The position numbers and the translations under genes are program-made. From NCBI GenBank assembly GCA_017590115.1, contig JAGGNK010012114.1, forward strand, positions 1,258,248-1,322,247: a stretch of DNA of 64,000 nt, given 5' to 3'. Below, piece after piece: positions 13,171 to 24,862 of this stretch (position 1 is the first letter of the stretch; each line of letters begins with the position of its first letter). The notes under the pieces were generated by a model that was not told where the DNA came from, made no database searches, and saw only the letters and a list, made by a program, of their open reading frames with translations. The DNA comes from Montifringilla adamsi (Eukaryota > Chordata > Aves > Passeriformes > Passeridae).

Positions 13171-13720
13171 TGGAGGCTGCCATGCCACAGCCTCTGCAAG
13201 AAACCCCACGAGCAGCATGTTGAAGCAGGGCCAGCATCAGTTCTCAGGATCTGGCCTTTATACAGGCACAGCTTTAAGGGCACAGCTGCAGTCAGAGGAG
13301 TTAGGTCACAGTTTCTCTCAAAGGAAGGTATTTTTGTGGAATATCTTCTTCTAGCAAGACGAATTAAGGCTGGAGAGCAAAGTGACACCTCAGGATACTG
13401 CTAACTTGCACACAGAAACATCCCAAGCATCAGCAGAGCCATGGGTGGTTACCTTCACTGCCTCTGGACTCCACATCCCCTGTTGCATTGGTGCTCCCCT
13501 CAAGCAGCACAGCTGCTGTCCTAAGCACCTCAGGCACCGTGCAGCAGCAAGGATGGCAGAGCCGGATCTGCTGGGAATTCTGCAATCATCTGTTACAAAT
13601 GCTTGGGAAGAAACCAGCCAAAACAGAAAGCCAGCACACTTGGAGCATCTGCAAGCTTCTGAAGCTGTCAGGGAGAGTTACTGCTCTGTAGACCTTTATT
13701 GTTTTTAGCTCTGAGTACTG
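13171..13720. other. Unclassified GC-richer segment abutting CR1
   Basis: About 550 bp with higher GC than its surroundings and overlapping open frames of about 110-120 codons on both strands, none recognisable. It may be a diverged 5' part of the neighbouring CR1, another old repeat, or unique sequence. I cannot assign it. Confidence 0.4.
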
Positions 13721-14480
13721 GGCACTTGCAAACCTTTATGAGAAGTTTATGCAAGAACCAGCATTAAATTCAGCATGAAGTTTACTTTAACTGAGCAATG
13801 CTCAATAAACAGAAATAGACAACTCTTGCTCAAAACACTTATTTTTTAGAAGTCTGTTTTGGAGAGGTTCAAATCAATTAGTAGACTTGGGGAGAGCATC
13901 AAGGTCAAAGACACAGAACCTATAAAGAAAATATAAACACAAAAGGGACTAAGCCATGATATTAGAGAAAAACATTAAATTGGTAACTTCAACTTCCTGT
14001 TAAGAAAAGCAAAACAAAACAAAACATGCTTACTATTTAATATTGAGGTGATATTGGAAAACGTAAGTCTAATGTCTTTTGAGTAAAGAAGAATTGCGAG
14101 TGCCAGATCACATCCCTAATCTATCATCCATGAACACATTTATGGAGCGTGCTTTCCCTTAGATTCTCAACTTGAATCCCTGGCAATCAATGAGAATATA
14201 TATCATACAGATGTACAGGTTGTACACGAAAATATGCCACACAGAAACCTTAAGAACTGAAGCCTTCTGCCTTCCCTCAACACCAATGTATCCTGAATCT
14301 GGTGATCATAGTGATTTGGAAGAATGATGTCATTAAAAAAGACTGTGTTGTTATCAGAATAGTGGTTACTGTTTAAAAAACTAAAATAAAAATTGTTCAT
14401 TATAATAAAGTGTTTTGGTTAGCCCCTTTTTGAGCCTTACAAACAGAATTGTTGGGAATTTCTGCAGCAGAAGAGAGGAA

Positions 14481-14576
14481 ATAATAATAATTTAAAAAAC
14501 AAACAAAACCAAACCAAAACAAACAAAAACAAACAAAAAACCAAAACAAACCACCCCAACAAAATAAACAAAAAAA
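14481..14576. repeat. (CAAAA)n A-rich tract
   Basis: About 95 bp of A with regularly spaced C (CAAAA, CCAAA units) on the plus strand. Confidence 0.85.
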
Positions 14577-16540
14577 GCCCTACAAAAATAGTTTTTCAAC
14601 TCTTGCTTCCAGAAATATCTTCTCAAATTGCTTCTGTCTGGTCAAGGCTTAAGCAAGTCTTAAAGGTTCAGAAGGTCCCCGAGTTCAAGATTGTACAAAT
14701 TTAAATTTCCACCTCCCACACACACTTCAAACCCAATTACTGTTAATTTCAAAGAGAAGCCCTAAAAAATGTAACAAGCTAAAAACTTTTTGGTGGAAAG
14801 GGAGAAGTATATAAGTAAACCAGTAAACAATTAAAAGTGATTTTAAATTAAAATCTTAGTCTTTAAATAAAGCAAAAAGTACAGCAGATGATTTTAATAA
14901 TTTTTCCTATTTGGGATTCATAATGTTTTAAAATTATTTTGATTTATTAAGTGATCTGCCTGATAAATAGGATCATTTATTTCTTACTACTTCATGGAAT
15001 TATGTATATTATGGCCTATTTATATCTGCTCTCATTTAGATGTTTTCTTAATCTCAGTTGTTGTATTATCTTTGTTTGGATTTCTCAAGCTTCAAGTAGT
15101 CTGCTTTTCTTGTATTTTAGACCATTAATCAGACTTCTGTATAGATTCAAAGGTGTTTTCCTTGCACAGCACTGTTGCAAAACAAGTACTAAGCCAGAGC
15201 AGATAGACTAAAGTCTATTTCCTAGAGACAACAGGCCCTGCTGTTTCAGTCACATCAAAGATGCAGTGACTGGTGTGCTCACAAATTGCTGACAATAAAT
15301 GAGGAGTTGTTTATCAGCTGAAGCGGAGCTGCAGATGTCATTGAGAAAATAAAAAACAGAGAGCTGCAACCAGAACTTTGGGCTGGCAAGCAGGTATTCT
15401 TTCACAAATTATACCTTACTTTCATGTCTCCTAGAAATTTTGCACAACACTTAAATATTTTCATCTAGAAAAATGCAAAATGTTTAAGAAACCAAAGGCC
15501 ACTTTTTCTAGACATTGTATCCCTAAATAAGTGGTACCCACTAAAATACAAAAAGTTTCCTGTGATGTAAGCTCAAACTATAATAGTTTCTAAGCAAGGA
15601 TATGATAACCCAGACCCTAGGGCAGCTATTTATGGTAATTTCAAGCATGGAATGAATTGCAAATACCTTAATCATAGCAAGATGATTTCCTACTATGCCC
15701 TAGGGTATTCTGAGCTGACAATGCTCCAGACTTTCCTGAGGAAGCTGCTGGCTGGGTAGGCACAGGAGAGTCTGAGGTAAGACACCATGAATCAGCACCC
15801 TACTAAGGAGAATGTTCACTTTTAAGAGTGAAGACCAGAAATCTAGTCTGTGTTTTGGACAATATTTGACACAACCTGCTTAGGAGGAAATAAATAAAAA
15901 AGGAATAAAAGTAATTTTAAAAAATTAATCTCTCACCTCCACAATGAAAGAGCTAATGGTAAGACACGCTTACCCTCATTTTCTTTCTCTGACAAAATAA
16001 ATATTTAGCTGTCACTTAGAGTGAAGAATAGTGCCATTAAGAGAGACCCTTCTTGCATTAACTATTATCTGCAACTTGCTTCTTCACAAAGGAAGTCACT
16101 GCTTCAAGCAAAGGAACAAATCTAGGCGTCACACCTGATTGGATGAATCACTGAAAAGGTATGTGGAGGACCTCACAACATGCCTTTTCCAGTCTCTAGA
16201 CTCTTCCAGGATGCACTGTTTTATGCTTTACAGTATGCTTAGGATGCTTCAATACCGGAAACATGAAAGTCCATGGGATGTAGGAGACAGACCTTTCAGG
16301 ACCAGTATTCTACATTGTGACACCTAAATTTTGTGACACCAGTTTTGTCCTACAGCTCCCTTAGCAAGTCATTTGCTTCTGCTGAGGCAAGCATAAAATG
16401 CAGAAAAATGTTGAAAGGGCTTGTTCACATTCATAATATTATCAATTCTTTAATTTTTATTAATATTAGCTTGGAATCTAATTAGTCCCTAACATGCTTG
16501 ACATTTCTTCTGGAAAAATGGACTTATTCTCTCCATACCC

Positions 16541-16626
16541 ATATACTCACACAAGCATATGTGTACATGTAGATAGTACACAAAGTACACAAGCAGACAT
16601 AGACATGCACACAAACACATGCACAG
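16541..16626. repeat. Degenerate CA-rich stretch
   Basis: Interrupted CA/TACA units (ACACAAGCA, TACACAAAG, GCACACAAACACATG). An old decayed microsatellite. Confidence 0.6.
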
Positions 16627-17607
16627 ATTCAGTCTTTGCTACTTTTTTGTTAGTGTTTTTTAAAACTCTAATTCACAACTAAATGCTGCTTTTAGAACAA
16701 CCTTTCAGGGATTCAGCTGTTATGCTCAAATCTGCACAGCTGAAGAAGAGACAAAATACAGGCAGCCTTTTTTATTGAATTAATTTGATTTTTGTCTTTT
16801 GTCCTGCCAGCTATCAAAATTGTCAAATAAACCAGCTTTGATTAATAAATAATGGTTCCATTATATTTACTGTGCCACCAGTCAGAGTACCTGAAATTTT
16901 AATTCACTTGTTCAGCTAAATTTCATCCTCAGTTCACAGCCATAAAATTCTGTATTGACAAACTTTCAAACCAACTTTGACTCTGAGGTATCTAGTCAAC
17001 ATTTTTCTTCTGTGTGGATATTAGTTTATTGAATAAGTGGCATCTGTTTTCCTCCACATCACTGGTGGAGTAGGTATTTCCTTTTGACAGCTTTCTACGA
17101 TTTATGGGTTTGCATGCTATGAAGAAAAATAGTACTAAGCAAAAAATTCCAATTCATTACCTCTTAGTACTTAATTAAGTTCATACGCATTGCACACTAT
17201 AGGTGAACCCTGAAATGACTGTGACAGCCACTGAGCAGCAAGTTAGATTATCTTTGGAAGACAGAGAGACTTTTAATTATCTTGACCTCATTTTTTCCAT
17301 CTATGATATTCATAAATTTTCATTCTATTTTGTTGCCTCCATCAGATGTACCAGACCATTCTGAAAACAAGATTATATCCTTAGCTATTTCCTTTTATCT
17401 GCACATTTAGGCACTGAATGTTTTTACAAATAGTGAAGGCAAGCAATAGTTTTTATCAGCTTACTTCACGCAGCTGCAGATGAATTATATCATACAGGCT
17501 CCTCATAATAATGGTTTGGTTTTGAAAATGATAACAGCTTGATAAAAGAAGAAAGCAGTGGATCTGGCTATCAGTAGATACAGAAATAAAGAGAGCCTGG
17601 GCTTTAC

Positions 17608-17950
17608 CTGTCGGGGTTCTGCGTACACACATGCATCTGTAAGAGGATCCGCTGGGTGAAAGTCTTAAAGCATTGCCCACATTTCCAAAGATGCCAGTCA
17701 CTGAACTCAGAATTTAGTTGGCTTGTTGAAGTTGGGCTTGCAAGAACTCGTTGGTTTTTGACACTGATCTGGTTAAATCCTGACTCGATGGACCCAGACT
17801 TATCCAGGAGAGAAAAATTTCTGCTACACGGAGTCTGTGGAAATACTACGGATCGCTGTGGAGTGGCAGGGGATAGTTTGCTACTTTTATTAAATGGCTG
17901 TAGGGTGTCTTGTCTGGACATGGCCTCCATTACAGTCGAAGGGACATTCA
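17608..17950 (-). CDS. PRDM6: PRDM6 exon D: linker plus degenerate zinc finger 1
   Basis: This 343-bp exon encodes 113 full codons between split codons. The first about 80 residues form a flexible Ser/Thr/Asn/Gln-rich linker ([14 protein letters not shown]..., [30 protein letters not shown]). It is followed by [21 protein letters not shown], then MHVCTQNPD. This is the first zinc finger: C-x2-C-x12-H is present, but a Cys follows at H-x-C and the second His is missing at normal spacing, which is a degenerate finger also typical of PRDM6. The acceptor is TTTTCTCCCAG|TG, and the donor is CAG|GTAAAG (phase 2), completing an Arg codon with exon E. The exon is the largest in the window, and its linker is expected to vary more between species than the domains on each side. 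Confidence 0.97.
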
Positions 17951-20900
17951 CTGGGAGAAAACAAGAAAAGTAAATAAGATCCTTTTTATGCCTTTTTAAA
18001 ACTTATGCAATTTTGGGAGACACCAAAAAAAAATCAACATCCTTTTTCTTGAGACTACAATGAAACAATTTTACTTTAACAAAGTACAAAAAAGAAAAAA
18101 AAAAAAAAAGAAAAGAAGGGCTTGAATGAGACAGTGATCTGAATGGATGGTGCTGATTCTGTGACACTGAAATGAAAATTCATGCAAGGGAGTGTCTGAG
18201 ACTGAAAGGACCCAGAAAAGCCTGACTGTGATATACTTTTATCACACTATGGGATTGTCATCTGAAAGAAAATGCTGCACCACTTGTGATGCCCTGACTC
18301 TGCATGTTGCAGTCAGCAGGTCTGACTGCTATATCACAGACAAGCATGAATTTTGAGAGCATGGAGAAAAAAATCCCTGCTGGGAACCTCCTTGAGGTAC
18401 AACAGGGCTTAAATATCTACTGCAGCAATAGTTCCCTTATCCTACGAATGGGTGGCCTGTAAGGATATTATAGTATTACATCTCACAGATATTCACACTG
18501 CCTATGCAGAAAGAAGCCAGGGACTTCATAATGTATCTTATATGCCTGAGGTTAATAGCAGTAGGTCACCATGAAACACTGCAAAGTACAGGCAGAGAGA
18601 CCTTCATGCATCAGTCTCTCACCTACAAAACAGGCATAAAAATGTTTTAAAGTCCCATGAAAATTGTTTCTACTCTTATGATCATCAATTAACTATGGCT
18701 TATGAGGTACTCAGATATTTCAGCGACAAATGCAATATGCTTTTCACAAAGTGATTTAGTGCTGAATTTTAATGTTTTGTGACAAGGAAGACAGGAGGTG
18801 AGGCGAGTGGAAGAAATTGAACAGCTGCCTCACACCTTGAGAACCATGTAGATCATACAGTCAATGAGGCAAGAGTCCTGTGGAAAAATAGTCAGCTGAC
18901 AAAAGCTTGCACCACAATGCAAAAATATAATTTATGCCACTGGACCGAGTAGCTTCTACTGCTTTCTAATTTCGGATTCTAACTCAGGCCCGTGAGCTAA
19001 TATTTTAATGGAAATTTTTAAATTAAATATGTTATAGACATATAACTCTCTGTACCCAAATTTAGTTACTATCACAAACTGTTTATACATACAAATAGGT
19101 ACACAGCAGGTATTAAACTGATGATTAGAAACTACAACTCTATTTTGATCATTCATGATGATAGATTTCTAAGAGCAAACATGAGAAATAAATTTCAATT
19201 TTAAGCTGGAATCAGCCAATATTATTAAGTGTAAAAACAAGCAAACAAAAAAAATCCCCAAAACAACTTAATATTTGGTAATATTTTAGAGCATGCCAGT
19301 TGCTTTAGAGTTATGTTCTGATAGATCAATCATAACAATTCCAATATTATATTGTTACAAGATATTTAATTTATGTCAGTTGAGGTCCTTCCTAATCTAT
19401 TCTTTTTTTTAGTATCTGAGAGCCTCATTTCTAAATAGGTTTACATCCATGGAGCTGTCTATCACAAGTTTCCGGACTCAGAATACATCTTCTATGTCTC
19501 TTCAGTACCAGGAGCAATTTGTATAATTTCATTTTGCCTCAATATACTCAGAAGAAGGAGATCACCTTTTCCTTTTTCTTCTTTTCTTTTCTTTAAATTG
19601 TGGTCATAAAAGTCCACTGAAACAATGAGATCAGGCTACTAAAGACCTAAGGAATATAGGCAGAACTTGTGCTGCTGGCAATATCCCTGTGCAGAAGATA
19701 AGCAGAAGGTACATTCTGGGATTTTAAGTGGGACTGAAGTCCTATATCAGTCTGCAGCTGGCTCTGTGGTCACAGATTCATTTCATCTATTCATGTCAGT
19801 GTCTCTGTGGATGAAACTCTAGTTTGTCTCACAGAGAAATAGCAAGAGACAATATTTATAGATATTAGCCATAATGCTTTTCAAATAAAATTTTTGTAGT
19901 CTTCAATTTCTGAAAGAAAAAAATAATATTTCTGTACTGTACACTGTAGAGCACAACTTTCATCAGCAAATCCTTCTGCCAGAAACTAAATTTCTTTTAA
20001 ACTTTTCTCAAACTCAACAGACTTGAAAACTCAAGATGGGAAAGGATGTTTATTTTTGACAGTTTAATCCCTCCCATCTTGCTGTTTAATTGCTGCATGA
20101 TTCAGTATTTAAGTGGCTACAAGACACTAGTTCTTCCTAGTAGTTCATGCTGTTTAAGTGTCTAAGGACCAAAACCATACACCTTCTATGTAATTTACTA
20201 AGTGTGGGCAGTCACAGAGTTACTTTAGACCAAAGTCAACGGGTGCATTATTTTCTTGCACTACATAGACACCTATAGTTGCCGAAATGGATGCAAGCTC
20301 TAATCAAGTGTCAGACACAAGCAGTAAAGCTGGATGTGCCTGGATCACCCATTTCTATTACAGACAAAGGTATCCAGCACTAGATTGTGTCTATGTTAAA
20401 AGTAACTATTCCTGCTTAGTTTCATGAGGATCCCTAGAAAACTAGAAATAAAATGTTGAGAACAGGTAAAAGAATGGATGAAAATGGAGATGGTCAGGAT
20501 GGAATAGAGATTTATTATCATTTCAGGATGCTTCTATTCAGTTGGTATTTTTAAAAGTAGGATTTTATGTTTAACCACAAGGATCTATACTCTTTAAACA
20601 GCCAGTCAAAGATTTTCTCAACATGATCAGAGGTAACAGAAAAAAAGAATCACCAACAGAGGCCCTTTCAGCTTGCAAAGCATTACTGTTTTGGCAAGAC
20701 AGTGTTTTGTGATAGGTCTAGTAACAATTGGGAGAACCAAACAAACTTGTTTGCAGTAGATTAATTAATCACTTATACAGAACAGTGATTCTAACCATAC
20801 CATAATTTTGCACAGTGTAAATGTATCACCTCACCTTAAATATACTGCAACTTTCATTAAATGCCATAGAATCAGAGAATCATAGAATGGTTTTAGTTGG

Positions 20901-21084
20901 AAGAGGCATTAAAGATCATCTAGTTCCAACTCCCCTGCCATGGGCAGGAGAGATTGCTCAAATCTACATCCAGGTGTTGAAGTTCCAGGGACAGAGCCCC
21001 CTCTAAAATACTCTATGATTTATCTGATTAGGCATGAGAGAGCAATTATGGCTTACACAGGTAGAAATGCAGGAAAGAACTTAC
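17951..21084 (-). other. PRDM6: PRDM6 intron between exons C and D
   Basis: A 3,134-bp intron. It holds an A-rich tract at 18.08-18.12 kb, a pyrimidine-rich tract at 19.57 kb, and a CR1 3'-end fragment at 20.86-21.0 kb that nearly abuts exon C. The rest is AT-rich unique sequence without recognisable coding content. Confidence 0.85.
20864..21005 (-). mobile_element. CR1 LINE 3'-end fragment next to exon C
   Basis: It opens with three degenerate tail octamers (CATAGAATCAGAGAATCATAG), then 'GGTTTTAGTTGGAAGAGGC' and 'CCCCTGCCATGGGCAGGAG', the standard avian CR1 3' end in reverse orientation. About 140 bp remain. It lies in the intron just after exon C, ending 80 bp from the splice donor, on the same strand as the gene. 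Confidence 0.9.
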
Positions 21085-21209
21085 AATTTTCATCTTGTGC
21101 AATGCACTGGAGAGGGATTCCAAAGAAAGATGTGTAGCTGTCATTGTACCACACTAACAGCTCAGTGCCCCTGGGGATATCTATACAAGCCCGGTAGAAT
21201 ATATTTGAC
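21085..21209 (-). CDS. PRDM6: PRDM6 exon C: end of PR domain
   Basis: This 125-bp exon encodes the last part of the PR domain. It reads [18 protein letters not shown], then [23 protein letters not shown]. The ELLVWYND block is the classic PR/SET C-terminal motif, in which the tyrosine sits near the cofactor/substrate pocket in SET folds. The acceptor is CTTGATTAG|G, preceded by a strong T-rich tract. Its first base completes the arginine started in exon B. The donor is AAT T|GTAAGT (phase 1), so the next leucine codon is split T|TG with exon D. A CR1 retroposon remnant begins 80 bp past the donor, so the intron sequence needed for splicing is narrow on that side. No disabling change is visible in the exon. 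Confidence 0.97.
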
Positions 21210-21620
21210 CTAATCAAGAAAAAAGAAAACATGGCATAATTTAGGAATAGACCATTCTCATCTTATAGTACATAATATTACAGTAGAAATTCATTGTTTT
21301 GGAAGCATTTCTACATATGATTTCTAGTTATATCTAGTTATTTCCAGATAACTAAATGAATAACCTACTGATTGTTTTAAAACCAAATTTGTCATTAGAG
21401 AAGGACTTTGTTCCCATAGCACAGGCTAACAACATTACAGACAAGTTGTATCTTGCATATATTAAATGCTAAGGTTTCAGATGGACAAAGATACTATAAA
21501 AATATGGGTATTTTCTTGCAATGTCTGTTCCAGGGGGATTTTAGAGTGGCACTTTTTGCTTACACAGAATAACCATCTGAGTGGTGTACACAGATCAGCA
21601 AGTACAGCCATTTGAACAGC

Positions 21621-21659
21621 TTTGCATTTGTCAAATATTATATATTTGACAAATGCAAA
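21621..21659. repeat. 39-bp perfect inverted repeat (hairpin)
   Basis: The left arm TTTGCATTTGTCAAATAT (21621-21638) and right arm ATATTTGACAAATGCAAA (21642-21659) are exact reverse complements separated by a 3-base loop (TAT). The right arm with its flanking T forms the octamer site ATGCAAAT (21653-21660). It lies in intron B-C. It could be a regulatory palindrome, a MITE remnant or a replication-slippage product. Confidence 0.9.
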
Positions 21660-22824
21660 TCAATATATATATTTGTCATATATTTTAGGGTAGACAACAT
21701 TTCTTTTGTGAAAAGAAATTAAATGAATAAATACATTCAGCAAGACCTTTGAGATAGTGTGAAGTGACCTTTCATGGCAGTACTATACCATCAAGAGATC
21801 TTGGGTTGTTGAGAAAAACCAGACTTTGACTTAGGGGAAATAAAACTGGGTTTAATTGGACCATGAAGTGCTAAAATCTTCTGCTACATGGAATGTGAGG
21901 GCAGTGCCAATGTTTCGTGTGTATAAATCAGTGTTACCATAAGTGTGTATCTCATTGTTCCTGTGAGAGAAGACTGGGTATTTCTAGACCACTGAAGTGA
22001 GAACACAGCGGGGGGAAAGAAAAAAATCCTAATGTCTTTAGCATAAAAGCAAGAGCCTTATCCTGACCTTGCAGTGATGTAAATAGCTTCAGAGTGATAC
22101 TTCTACAGTTAAGACATTTACATGGCAGCAAAAACTGTGCTAGATTAGAATCAGGCACAAGATAAAAGATAAATGTTATCAGTTTGCAGTGGCTTTTCCC
22201 TTATGCTTCACGTGGAACAGTAAAACACACTCCTCTGAGATGGATAGAAATTCAATATATACAAGAAGAACAGTCCACTCTTGCTGAAGGATTACATACC
22301 AAAGTGATACAGTCAAAGTACCAAGAAATGACCATTTTTTATAACCCCTTCTGTAAGGCAGAAAAACATCTATAGACCAAAAAAAAAGTTAGGCCTCAAC
22401 CAGTTTTCTGAGTGAAGAATTGCTACAAACATTATTCTGAAGTTCAAGATAAAAGTGTTTAGGCTTGGTAGGCCTTAAATTTAGACTTTCTATAAAGAAT
22501 TGGCTGTAGCAATGCAATTTGTTCCTTGTATAACACTGCAGACATAAGGAGAATCTTCTACCACATTTTTCATGGCAGTGAGATATGCACTTGTCAACAT
22601 ATTTTGTCACCGCAAAGTGGCTCTTGGCAACAGGATCATAAAGATCAATAAAAAAGTGCAGATTCTCAATATTTTACTAGCAGCTGCAAAAATTTCATTT
22701 ATCTTGTTATTTTCCTCGCTTACTGCCACCCTGTCTCAGGAGGGCACTGCTAGCTAAGCAGAACGGTTTTCTTAGCCTTCTATGAATATCTGACAAAAAC
22801 TCTCCCCTTTGTGTCTCCCCTTCA

Positions 22825-22874
22825 TCTTCCCTCCTCCTCCTTCTCCTCCTCTTCTTCTCTCTCTCTTTCTTCCC
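22825..22874 (+). repeat. 50-base pure pyrimidine tract followed by AG
   Basis: Every base from 22825 to 22874 is C or T, built from CTC, CTT and CT units, and is followed directly by AGAG. On the minus (gene) strand this is a pure purine tract. It can adopt triplex (H-DNA) structure, and on the plus strand it resembles a splice-acceptor tract. Confidence 0.85.
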
Positions 22875-22904
22875 AGAGCTTTGCATGTAGTTAATTCTTT
22901 CCAC

Positions 22905-23400
22905 TGTTACATAAAAATGAAAATCGGAGCCACACTATAAATTACCGGCATCTCTTAACTTGAGAAAAATTGAGTCTACTTTGTACTTCACCCTTGTAAC
23001 ATTTCATCTCTCAGTTTGGCTTCCCTTAACATAAACACAGCAGCCCAGCAAATGAATGTGCTAAAACCAAATGACACACTTTGCCGCTGAAAGAGCAGAA
23101 CTGTTTTTGAGCAATGGGTGGTCTGTGGGGCTTGGAGTAGGCAGGGAAAAAAAAGTGTAAGTGTACACCGTCCCTTACAAGTGTGTAGAGCTTCCAAAAC
23201 TCGCAGAAATCTCTGCATGCTGAAGTACATCAAAGGGATTTTTCCCTTTTCGGATAATATTTCCTTTGCTGACATGTATTTAGTATTGTGGTTGGATGAC
23301 TCATAAAGATAGCTTCATGGCGTCCCAACGCAGTTGAAGCAGAACACATGCCAACAAACATTATTGTCAGCCTCAAAATAAAAACAAAACGTTCAGCTAA
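22905..23400. promoter_or_regulatory. Repeat-free candidate regulatory segment in intron B-C
   Basis: Unique, balanced-composition sequence without repeat signs. It includes an AP-1 site TGACTCA (23297-23303) set four bases from a GATA site AGATAG (23307-23312). Conservation cannot be tested here. Confidence 0.3.
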
Positions 23401-23765
23401 GGGTCAATCAATCAAGAGCACTTTGAAGAAAATTCCATTTAGATATTACAAATCATAACAGAATGAATTTAAACCAGCTGACTTTCTGTGAGGAGGACGT
23501 CCATGTACAATAAAAATTAGGCTGGTTTTTCAGTGTCCAACTTTTCTATTTTCTTACACTTGGATGCAGTCACTGGTGATGGATGCCAGTTTTTTAAATT
23601 GTGTTTTTGTAGTTCATTTTATAAAGATCTGAAGTAATCGAAAACAGATCAACAGAGGGAACTCTAAGTAAAAACTCCATCATGAAAGGAGAGTTGTAAA
23701 ATCCACTTAATATTGACAGATGTGTAATGACTTTCTCATGTTCACTTTTCATTTAGTTTTGTCAT

Positions 23766-23828
23766 CTATATATATATATATGTACACTTTTTTTTTTAAT
23801 TTTTATATATATACATGCACACACACAT
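23766..23828. repeat. Compound TA / T / TA / CA microsatellite
   Basis: (TA)n, then a T-run, a second (TA)n and (CA)n in sequence. Likely length-variable. Confidence 0.8.
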
Positions 23829-24480
23829 CACCACATAGAGAAATGGTCCACAAGATACCTACAAAAATACTCTTTCATCACAACAATCTTTATTCATTAT
23901 CCAGTGTGTTTCTTTAAAATCCTATGGTTTTTTAGCTATAGATAGCAGATACCTAAGTATATAATAAAAGATTTGTTGTGTATAAATAGGATTGTTATTT
24001 TTTTAACTGCAGCATTGTTTAGTCAACTGGCCAGAGAATAAAAAAGTTGAAAATGCAATTGAACAATTTTACCATTGTTAAATTGGATCCCTATGGGATA
24101 ATCAAACTTTATATATTTCATTTTAGCTTGCTTTTGTATGTTTTATTTTTAATTTTAAAAGTAGTTTAAATAAGTTTAAGATTTTTCCTAAATAAAAGAA
24201 ACTCTGCTCTCTAAAGCAACCAGCAAAAATCATTGCTCGCTGCAACTGGCAAGCCTGGGGCATTCTTTGATGTGCTTCCTACCACATTTAATAAGGCCAA
24301 GCAGTCGCTTCTGATTCTAAGGCAAAAGGTTTGTTTATAGCTGAGATCATGTATTTATGTAGTGTGTTGTCTGGGTTTTCTGGACATATCTGCAAATACA
24401 GAGTAAAATGTACCATAATTTCTTTACATTTTTCTTTGCATTTTGACTTTCTCTAGCCAGCAGCATAAGAGGTACAACCT

Positions 24481-24750
24481 TGGCTAGCAGGTGCACTCGA
24501 CACAAGAGCTCGAGGAGTATGCACAGCTCGTGACTGACCCTCAGGGTGCCTCTGGGTGCCACTTTTCCCCCTCCCCTATCACATGCATCCCTGTTAAGGG
24601 TGGAGAACTGCTTATGTTGGCTTGCCTCTGATGAGACTGTTTGAAAAAGTGCAGAGAGCTCTGTGTGGCGGGGTGGTCACACAAGCGACGCAGGGCTGCC
24701 CTCGCTCCCTGGAGCTTCACCCCGTGCGTGCTGCCCCACGTGAGCACATC
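24481..24750. promoter_or_regulatory. CpG-rich patch with canonical E-box beside exon B
   Basis: About ten CpG dinucleotides in about 260 bp, against very few in the surrounding intron, plus a CACGTG E-box at 24737-24742. It lies 0.1-0.4 kb past exon B in transcript direction. It has no repeat signature. It could be an intragenic CpG cluster, an alternative promoter or a regulatory element; this is inference from base composition only. Confidence 0.4.
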
Positions 24751-24862
24751 CTCCAAAGCTCTGATACTGTCTCTACAATCAAAGGCAGCAGTACTCCTGA
24801 TGGCCACAGTCTGATAAAACATTCTCATTTTGTGTCACTGGGTGAATCAAAAATCACTTTAC

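Larger units (their letters stand above)
7163..17607 (-). other. PRDM6: PRDM6 intron between exons D and E
   Basis: A 10,445-bp intron bounded by a CAG|GTAAAG donor at exon D and a CACTGCAG|G acceptor at exon E. Its main content is a truncated CR1 LINE at 11.22-13.17 kb, followed by an unclassified GC-richer segment to about 13.7 kb. There is an A-rich (CAAAA)n tract at 14.5 kb and a CA-rich stretch at 16.5 kb. The stretch 7.2-9.6 kb is AT-rich unique sequence with no gene signal. The 9.6-9.9 kb patch has higher GC and no obvious repeat. Confidence 0.85.
21210..24862 (-). other. PRDM6: PRDM6 intron between exons B and C
   Basis: A 3,653-bp intron separating two parts of the PR domain. It contains the 39-bp perfect hairpin at 21.62 kb, a 50-base pure pyrimidine tract at 22.83 kb, a repeat-free segment at 22.9-23.5 kb with AP-1 and GATA matches, a TA/CA microsatellite at 23.77 kb and a CpG-rich patch at 24.48-24.75 kb next to exon B. 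Confidence 0.85.
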
